Program-made: the position numbers and the translations under genes
In this document: positions 1 to 4,377 of the stretch, in pieces
How the letters are laid out: each line of letters begins with the position of its first letter
Numbering within the stretch: position 1 is the stretch's first letter
The notes under the pieces: model-generated
What the model saw: only the letters and a program-made list of their open reading frames with translations
What the model was told of the DNA's origin: nothing
Databases searched by the model: none
Origin: Burkholderiales bacterium
GTDB lineage: Bacteria; Pseudomonadota; Gammaproteobacteria; Burkholderiales; Burkholderiaceae_D
Assembly (NCBI GenBank): GCA_016197345.1
Contig: JACPVY010000498.1
Location: 1 to 6,261 of the forward strand
Direction of reading: 5' to 3'
Length of the DNA: 6,261 nt

Positions 1-51
1 AACTTGACAAGGATAAGCAGGACTAAGCGTTGATACTGCTTACCTGCTAGC

Positions 52-73
52 ACTACTGAAATACTACTGAAAT
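52..73. repeat. 11-bp perfect tandem duplication
   Basis: ACTACTGAAAT occurs twice back to back (52-62 and 63-73), between the outer inverted repeat and the inner stem-loop. It looks like a replication-slippage duplication; no function is indicated. Confidence 0.85.
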
Positions 74-79
74 GCGGCA

Positions 80-129
80 AATCCGCTCGCTCATAGGCCA
101 CGTCGGCACTCGCTGCCAGCGAGCGGATT
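80..129 (-). terminator. 12-bp stem-loop after the operon, possible transcript end
   Basis: AATCCGCTCGCT (80-91) and AGCGAGCGGATT (118-129) are exact inverted repeats around a 26-nt loop, starting 19 bp past the DUF1501 stop. No T-run follows on the minus strand, so intrinsic termination is uncertain; RNA-end protection or a Rho-linked end are alternatives. CTCGCT at 109-114 can form a competing tight hairpin with 118-123. Confidence 0.4.
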
Positions 130-148
130 GTTGTAGTCCTGCTTTGCT

Positions 149-1546
149 CTAACCCATAAACCCCAAATCTTGCAAAGCAAACCGACTCAATTCGCCATGG
201 AATACTTGGCTATCGAGCGTTGCAGGATCCGCCCCAAACCACTTTCCTAGCCTGGCACCAAAATGTTGGTTGGAAAACTGCGGTATCCACGCACCGCGCC
301 CGGTAGCATCGTCCGCGCCGCCTAGCGTGAAGTCGGGGAAGCGGCCATATAGCCCGCCCTGCACTGCGCCACCTAAGACGATTTGATGATTGCCCCATGC
401 ATGGTCGGTGCCGCCGCTATTGGGTTGTAGCGTACGGCCAAAATCAGAGAGCGTGAAGCTGGTCACATTATTATTCGCTCCCACTTCATTCATGGCGTTA
501 TAAAACGCCGCCATTGCAGCCGAGACTTGACTCAGCATATCGAATTGTTGATACGATTGCCCACCATGCGTATCAAAGCCGCCTTGCGAGACAAAATACA
601 CTTGCCGCCCTGGCCCTTGGCTAGCACGTAAATGGATTAATTGTGCGACCGTTTTCAATTGCCGCCCCAACCCAGTTTCGGGGAAAACGGTTTGCACCGC
701 ACCACCCGCTTCGGCTGCTTTCAATTCGTCGATCAAATCCATGCCGCCCGCTAAGGCTTTGTTGGCAGCATTTGCCACCACATTGCCACGATCTGCCGCA
801 AGGATTTTGCGTAGCGCCGCTTTGCGCGCATCGGCTTCTTTTTGCGGCCAAAAATCCATGCCATACAATTCGAGCTGACCATCATTCGGCAGCAAATTGC
901 CGTGGCTGGTTTTGCCTTCGATGAATAAGCCGCCGCTACTCATGCCAACCGCATCAAGATGCCCGCCTGTACCGAGCAAATCGACTAAGCGCCCGCCCCA
1001 ACCTGTCCCGCCATTGCTAGCGCCGCCTGCTTGCATCTGCAATTGCTGATCAGAATGCGAAAACAATTGCGGTGGCAAATTGCGTCCCGCTTGGAAATCG
1101 GCCTTGGTGGTCGGTTGCGTCAGGCTGCCTGCGTTGAGCACTAACGCTAGTTTGCCTTGGCCGTACAGCGCATCGAGTTCTGGCATGCCATAGTGAAAAG
1201 CAAAATCCTGCAACACGCTATTGCTAGTGGCACGTAGCTGGCTGCTATGTGTCCCCAGCAAAGTTTTTGCCGACTGCGATAAGGCTAATCCACTGCTGCC
1301 GCGGATTTGTTGATACTGGGCATAGCGAGTCGCGTCAAGCGGCACCACCATGTTATTGCCGTCATTGCCACCAAAGAGATAGACGCAGACCAAGGCTTTG
1401 TAGTCTGTCACGCTGGCGTTCGTGCTCAGCGCGGCACGCGCGATTCCAGGCGCTAAGCCTATGCTACCGAAGGCACCGAGCAAACTGGCTTTGGCGCTAA
1501 GGGCGAGGAGTTGGCGACGGCGCGCATTGATTGTTGAGTTTTTCAT
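149..1546 (-). CDS. Tat-exported DUF1501 family protein
   Basis: This encodes a 465-residue DUF1501 protein, close to the usual family length. The N-terminus has a twin-arginine signal (R9-R11 followed by QLL, then a hydrophobic Ala/Gly/Leu stretch ending in ARA near residue 38), so export of a folded, possibly cofactor-bearing protein by the Tat route is expected. Family hallmarks are FGGNDGNNMVVP at 58-69, GGFDTHGGQ at 322-330, SDFGRT at 367-372 and GGTDHAWGNH at 378-387. As I recall, the family belongs to the alkaline-phosphatase/sulfatase-like superfamily, and the conserved Asp/His residues would suit metal binding; its substrate is unknown. Two adjacent ATGs exist (first bases 1549 and 1546). 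I chose the second because AAAGGGG at 1553-1559 lies 6 nt from it but only 3 nt from the first, which would add one Met. It follows the DUF1800 gene by 17 bp and should be co-transcribed with it. The frame is intact and the C-terminus (DLGFMG) looks complete. The family call is firm; the function is not known. Confidence 0.95.
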   Translation of the reverse strand: MKNSTINARRRQLLALSAKASLLGAFGSIGLAPGIARAALSTNASVTDYKALVCVYLFGGNDGNNMVVPLDATRYAQYQQIRGSSGLALSQSAKTLLGTHSSQLRATSNSVLQDFAFHYGMPELDALYGQGKLALVLNAGSLTQPTTKADFQAGRNLPPQLFSHSDQQLQMQAGGASNGGTGWGGRLVDLLGTGGHLDAVGMSSGGLFIEGKTSHGNLLPNDGQLELYGMDFWPQKEADARKAALRKILAADRGNVVANAANKALAGGMDLIDELKAAEAGGAVQTVFPETGLGRQLKTVAQLIHLRASQGPGRQVYFVSQGGFDTHGGQSYQQFDMLSQVSAAMAAFYNAMNEVGANNNVTSFTLSDFGRTLQPNSGGTDHAWGNHQIVLGGAVQGGLYGRFPDFTLGGADDATGRGAWIPQFSNQHFGARLGKWFGADPATLDSQVFHGELSRFALQDLGFMG

Positions 1547-1552
1547 CATATA

Positions 1553-1559
1553 CCCCTTT
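1553..1559 (-). promoter_or_regulatory. Ribosome binding site of the DUF1501 gene
   Basis: AAAGGGG lies between the DUF1800 stop codon and the double ATG of the DUF1501 gene. Its spacing is 3 nt to the first ATG and 6 nt to the second, which favours the second. The short gap also suits translational coupling. Confidence 0.75.
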
Positions 1560-1563
1560 ATTC

Positions 1564-3723
1564 TTATTGGTGGACGGCAAATTCAGCGCTGATGGCACTC
1601 AAATACAGCGCGGTAAATGCGCGTTCACGCTTATCGCTGATCGCTACAACCCCTTCAAAAATGGCGCTGCGGGCATCTTTCGACATCCGACCTTGCAACA
1701 AATTCGCATCAACCAAATTGATCAAGGCGTTCGGATCGTAAGCGACATCAAGGTAAGGCTGGATGTCGATTTGGACCATGGTTTTGTAATTGCCTTGCAG
1801 CAGGTTGTAAATGAAATTAGCGCGTTGCACCGCTAAGCTCGGTGCGTAAATCTGGACTTCCGGGCCAAAATGTTGCGCGTCGCCGGGGATATGCGTCAGC
1901 GGCGAATAGAAATTGAAGACGCTAGGCGAATTGGCTAAGCGTTGGCCGAGCAAGTAGTAATCCCAGAACAGATTTTTCGCATTCACCACTTTGCCACCCA
2001 TCACGCGAATCAAACCCAGCGAATGCAAGATCGGATCTTTCAAATGACCTTGGCTAGCGCTAGGGCTATCTTGCCGAGCTTCGGGGTCCATCAAGACCGC
2101 ATTCAAGGTTGCCGCTAAATCGCCGCGTTGGCCATTATTCGCGCTGGTGCCATTGGCAAACACGGTGGCAACGCGTTCGATATAGGCGGGGCTAGGATTG
2201 CTACTGACGAAATGGCGTATCAAACGCGTAGCGATGAACGGCGGCAAGTTAGGATGTTGAAACAGCGTATGCATCACCGCATCGTAATCTTGCTGGGTGG
2301 TTTGTCCCGCTGCTAGCGGGACGCCGCCGGGCAAGGTTTTGGCGTTTTTGTCGTGGTATTTGTCACGCGCTTGTAGCGGGCCAGTGAAGTTTTCCCAGTT
2401 CAAACCTTTTGTGCTTTTGCCAGCATAGGTCCAGCCGCTCAAGGCACGGGACATGTCACCAATCCGCGCTTGGTCATATGTAGGGACAGGTGCGCCGCTG
2501 CTATCCAATTTAGGGCTGCCATCCATATTCAATTCAACGGTGCCAATGGTGAAAAGCTGCATCACTTCGCGTGCATAGTTTTCATTCGGCGCTGGCGTCA
2601 CGCTATTGCCCAGATCAAGATATTTCCCCATCGCTGGATTGAGCGTCATTTCGCGCAGCAAATTATCGAAATTGCCGAAGGCGTGGCGTGATAGCGTTTG
2701 CAACCACGGCGACATTTCATTCGCATTATTGTTTTTGTCGGCAGAGACGACAAACAATTGGGACAGAGCAAAAATCATGCGTTGGCGCAGTTGATCTTGG
2801 CCACTCGCCATATTGTTAAACCAAGCGGTGCGCAGCACTGACATATCATTGCTGGTCGAAATCGGTGAAGCTGGCAAGGCCATTTGTGCCGTAATCCATG
2901 CCTGTGGGCCGCTACTCATCACGGCTGCCATATCGCTACTGGTTGGGCCAAAACTGGCTTGCTCTAAAAAGCGCGCGGCGGCGATTTTTTTAGGGTCAGG
3001 TGCCGGTGCTGGAGTTGGTGTCGGATTCGGGATAGGGGTTGGTTCGGGGATAGGCTTGCCATCTGCCGTGACTGCGACTTTTTTATAGCTAGCGGAATGG
3101 ATGTCACCGGGATTGACCAGCATTAATTCCAGCACGCCCAATTTTTCCGCCGTGCCTTGGGTCGTCATCTTCGTTTCAGAAACGAAGGTCGCTTCAACAG
3201 CAACGCCATTAATCAATAACTTGGTATCGGGATAGAAATTTTTGCCAGTAATCGTCAGCGAATACGGGCCGGGTTTAAACGCATGCGGTTTCGCGCTGCC
3301 TATCTGTGGCTTGGGCAATTGCAGACTGAATTTTTTGCTAGCTGTCATTGCTGTGCCATTCACCGTGACGCTGGCGAGCACCGTGATCGGATTGGTGGCG
3401 GGCATCAAGGCTGGCGCGGTATATGCGCCTTCCGCTGTGATCAAGCCATTTTCTGCATCGCCACCTGCAATGCCGTTCACGCTCCACTGCACGCCGCTAG
3501 GCTCGCTACTGCCGAGCTTGGCTTTGAAGTGGCGACTACCGCCTAGGGTGAGATTGGTGTCAGAACCGCTGACGGTAAGAAGCACAGCTTTGCTACTGGT
3601 GGAGGTGGAACTGGTTTCGGTAGCGTGGGCGAACTGCAGAGGAGAGGTGACGAGGTAAAGCGAACAAGTAATGCTGCAAAGTAGCGATAGCGTGCGGGCT
3701 ATGCCATGGCGCGGTGTAAACAT
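1564..3723 (-). CDS. Sec-exported DUF1800 protein with Ig-like and IPT/TIG domains
   Basis: This encodes a 719-residue protein. Residues 1-34 form a Sec signal peptide with a basic start (MFTPRHGIAR), a hydrophobic core and likely cleavage after AHA. Residues about 46-134 resemble a bacterial Ig-like domain (VQWSVNGIAGG, then YTAPA). Residues about 138-215 resemble an IPT/TIG fold (LTITGKNFYPDTKLLINGV). A Pro/Thr-rich linker spans about 224-244, and a DUF1800 domain fills 245-719, with ASFGPTSSD near 256 and the hallmark ENYAREVMQLFTIG at 381-394. DUF1800 proteins are secreted or envelope proteins of unknown activity, very often encoded beside DUF1501. The frame stays open upstream to about 3855, but I chose 3723 because AAGGGGG (3729-3735) lies 5 nt before this ATG and the signal peptide starts there; the 44-residue extension has neither. 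The Ig/TIG part suggests binding to a partner or surface, which is inference. Confidence 0.94.
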   Translation of the reverse strand: MFTPRHGIARTLSLLCSITCSLYLVTSPLQFAHATETSSTSTSSKAVLLTVSGSDTNLTLGGSRHFKAKLGSSEPSGVQWSVNGIAGGDAENGLITAEGAYTAPALMPATNPITVLASVTVNGTAMTASKKFSLQLPKPQIGSAKPHAFKPGPYSLTITGKNFYPDTKLLINGVAVEATFVSETKMTTQGTAEKLGVLELMLVNPGDIHSASYKKVAVTADGKPIPEPTPIPNPTPTPAPAPDPKKIAAARFLEQASFGPTSSDMAAVMSSGPQAWITAQMALPASPISTSNDMSVLRTAWFNNMASGQDQLRQRMIFALSQLFVVSADKNNNANEMSPWLQTLSRHAFGNFDNLLREMTLNPAMGKYLDLGNSVTPAPNENYAREVMQLFTIGTVELNMDGSPKLDSSGAPVPTYDQARIGDMSRALSGWTYAGKSTKGLNWENFTGPLQARDKYHDKNAKTLPGGVPLAAGQTTQQDYDAVMHTLFQHPNLPPFIATRLIRHFVSSNPSPAYIERVATVFANGTSANNGQRGDLAATLNAVLMDPEARQDSPSASQGHLKDPILHSLGLIRVMGGKVVNAKNLFWDYYLLGQRLANSPSVFNFYSPLTHIPGDAQHFGPEVQIYAPSLAVQRANFIYNLLQGNYKTMVQIDIQPYLDVAYDPNALINLVDANLLQGRMSKDARSAIFEGVVAISDKRERAFTALYLSAISAEFAVHQ

Positions 3724-3728
3724 GAAAA

Positions 3729-3735
3729 CCCCCTT
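3729..3735 (-). promoter_or_regulatory. Ribosome binding site of the DUF1800 gene
   Basis: AAGGGGG ends 5 nt before the ATG at 3723. It decides the start over in-frame Met codons further upstream, none of which precedes a signal peptide. Confidence 0.75.
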
Positions 3736-3876
3736 GTTTTTATTTTTGCGAAGCAGGCTAGTAGGCGACGACGACATGGGCTTCAGGAGAAGCAGGTCGA
3801 AAAAGTTGCCATACACCAAGAAAATCAGCCTGGGTAGGGCTAGCCTAGTGCGCAAAATAGTGAATCGCTAGTATTG

Positions 3877-3928
3877 GCCGATGAGTGGTGCAATTGGGAG
3901 GTTGAAAGGTGCAAAGCCCCCACTCGGC
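3877..3928 (-). other. Bulged inverted repeat in the likely leader of the operon
   Basis: GAGTGG (3883-3888) pairs with CCACTC (3920-3925), and GCC (3877-3879) pairs with GGC (3926-3928) across a 3-nt bulge. Together they give nine pairs around a 31-nt loop. GGTGCAA occurs at both loop edges (3887 and 3908). It lies 154-205 bp before the DUF1800 start. It matches no riboswitch class that I recognise. Confidence 0.3.
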
Positions 3929-4038
3929 ACTGCTTGATTTGATGTGCTAAAGCTCACTTCCCAAAACTCTGCAAGGAATGGCAACTAGCACTCAAAAATA
4001 TTGCAATTAAGACCAAAACAATAGCAAGAGGAGCAATT

Positions 4039-4068
4039 TTTTTAGCAATTTGTAGCAGTTTTTTACAA
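4039..4068 (-). promoter_or_regulatory. Weak sigma70-type promoter candidate
   Basis: On the minus strand TTGTAA (4063-4068) and TAAAAA (4039-4044) are separated by 18 bp within the AT-rich patch and point toward the DUF1800/DUF1501 operon. Both boxes deviate from consensus, and the leader would exceed 300 nt, so this is only a candidate. Confidence 0.2.
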
Positions 4069-4072
4069 ATTG
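4046..4072. promoter_or_regulatory. AT-rich 9-bp dyad, possible operator or hairpin
   Basis: CAATTTGTA (4046-4054) and TACAAATTG (4064-4072) are exact inverted repeats separated by 9 nt. CAAATTG recurs at 4102-4108, and AGCAA/AGCAG motifs recur at 4023, 4032, 4044 and 4054. The site lies about 320-350 bp before the DUF1800 start. A regulatory role is inference. Confidence 0.3.
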
Positions 4073-4193
4073 AAAGGGCGGTGGGCGACAGACACACCAA
4101 ACAAATTGGGATGTTAGAAAGCGCTTGCGTTAGGTGAGGGCATACCCACTCCGGCAAGAGGCGGTCGCGAAAGGGCATTTTCGCCAGTTAGTA

Positions 4194-4217
4194 GGGAGGG
4201 CAACTAGTTGCCCTCCC
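4194..4217. repeat. Perfect 24-bp palindrome preceded by GTAG, REP-like
   Basis: The half-site GGGAGGGCAACT is followed directly by its exact reverse complement, giving a 10-bp stem with a CTAG loop. GTAG at 4191-4194 abuts and overlaps the stem by one base on the plus strand. A GTAG head before a G-rich hairpin is the layout of REP elements mobilised by REP-associated tyrosine transposases. No T-run follows on either strand, which argues against a standard intrinsic terminator. Copy number in the genome cannot be seen here. Confidence 0.5.
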
Positions 4218-4243
4218 AAAGGCAAGCGTTTTACCATTTACGA

Positions 4244-4263
4244 TACCCTTGCTAGCGAGGGTA
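4244..4263. repeat. Near-perfect 20-bp palindrome centred on CTAG
   Basis: TACCCTTGCT is followed by AGCGAGGGTA. Nine of ten positions pair, and the tenth is a T-G that would wobble in plus-strand RNA. Its centre lies 48 bp from that of the perfect palindrome, and it shares the CTAG centre and a CCCT/AGGG arm. It may belong to the same repeat family. Confidence 0.5.
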
Positions 4264-4300
4264 AGTACCGCCCCTTCGTCACAACCACAATCGGTAAAGA

Positions 4301-4316
4301 GGGACTGGTATGTCCC
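4301..4316. repeat. Small hairpin GGGAC-6 nt-GTCCC after the deacetylase gene
   Basis: This is a 5-bp perfect stem with a 6-nt loop, 53 bp past the deacetylase stop. On the minus strand it is followed by TCTTT, so it is the best, though weak, intrinsic terminator candidate for that gene. Confidence 0.3.
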
Positions 4317-4349
4317 ATTTCTATCACTTTCCCCATCGTAATCGTCCAG

Positions 4350-4377
4350 TTAATACCTATAATTAATACCTATAATT
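4350..4377. repeat. 13-bp tandem duplication over the deacetylase stop codon
   Basis: AATACCTATAATT occurs twice back to back (4352-4364 and 4365-4377), and the period-13 match starts at 4350. The TAG stop (4370-4372, minus strand) lies in the copy nearest the gene. Removing one copy would leave the stop in place. Confidence 0.85.

Larger units (their letters stand above)
15..144. repeat. 130-bp segment bounded by 11-bp perfect inverted repeats
   Basis: AAGCAGGACTA (15-25) and TAGTCCTGCTT (134-144) are exact inverted repeats enclosing the 80-129 stem-loop. The right arm starts 4 bp past the DUF1501 stop. The layout could be a folded transcript end or a small non-autonomous mobile element. 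No target duplication is evident. Confidence 0.4.
3724..4369. other. 646-bp intergenic region without a convincing gene
   Basis: This gap separates the deacetylase gene from the DUF1800/DUF1501 operon. Near the deacetylase it holds three palindromes (4301-4316, 4244-4263, 4194-4217). The middle (about 4019-4108) is AT-rich with a dyad and repeated short motifs. The part near the operon holds a bulged inverted repeat (3877-3928) and the ribosome binding site. Short open frames exist on both strands but lack ribosome binding sites or family resemblance. The operon promoter and the deacetylase terminator should lie here; no strong match to a -35/-10 pair or a stem followed by a T-run was found. 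Confidence 0.8.

Noticed and set aside
4..37. Plus-strand TTGACA with GATACT downstream as a promoter
   Set aside because: The spacing is 22 bp, too long for a sigma70 promoter, and no plus-strand gene follows.
2305..2321. TCCCGC/GCGGGA inverted repeat
   Set aside because: It lies inside the DUF1800 coding sequence and is short enough to arise from codon choice.
2813..3088. Plus-strand frame encoding a Gly/Val-rich run
   Set aside because: It is the antisense shadow of the Pro/Thr linker of the DUF1800 protein.
3724..3855. 44-codon upstream extension of the DUF1800 frame
   Set aside because: It lacks a good ribosome binding site and would bury the signal peptide; the ATG at 3723 has both a ribosome binding site and a signal peptide.
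3954..4178. 74-codon minus-strand frame with a hydrophobic C-terminal half followed by a Cys
   Set aside because: No ribosome binding site precedes its ATG, its first half crosses regulatory-looking DNA, and the hydrophobic part comes from an AT-rich patch. A small membrane peptide cannot be excluded, but support is too thin.
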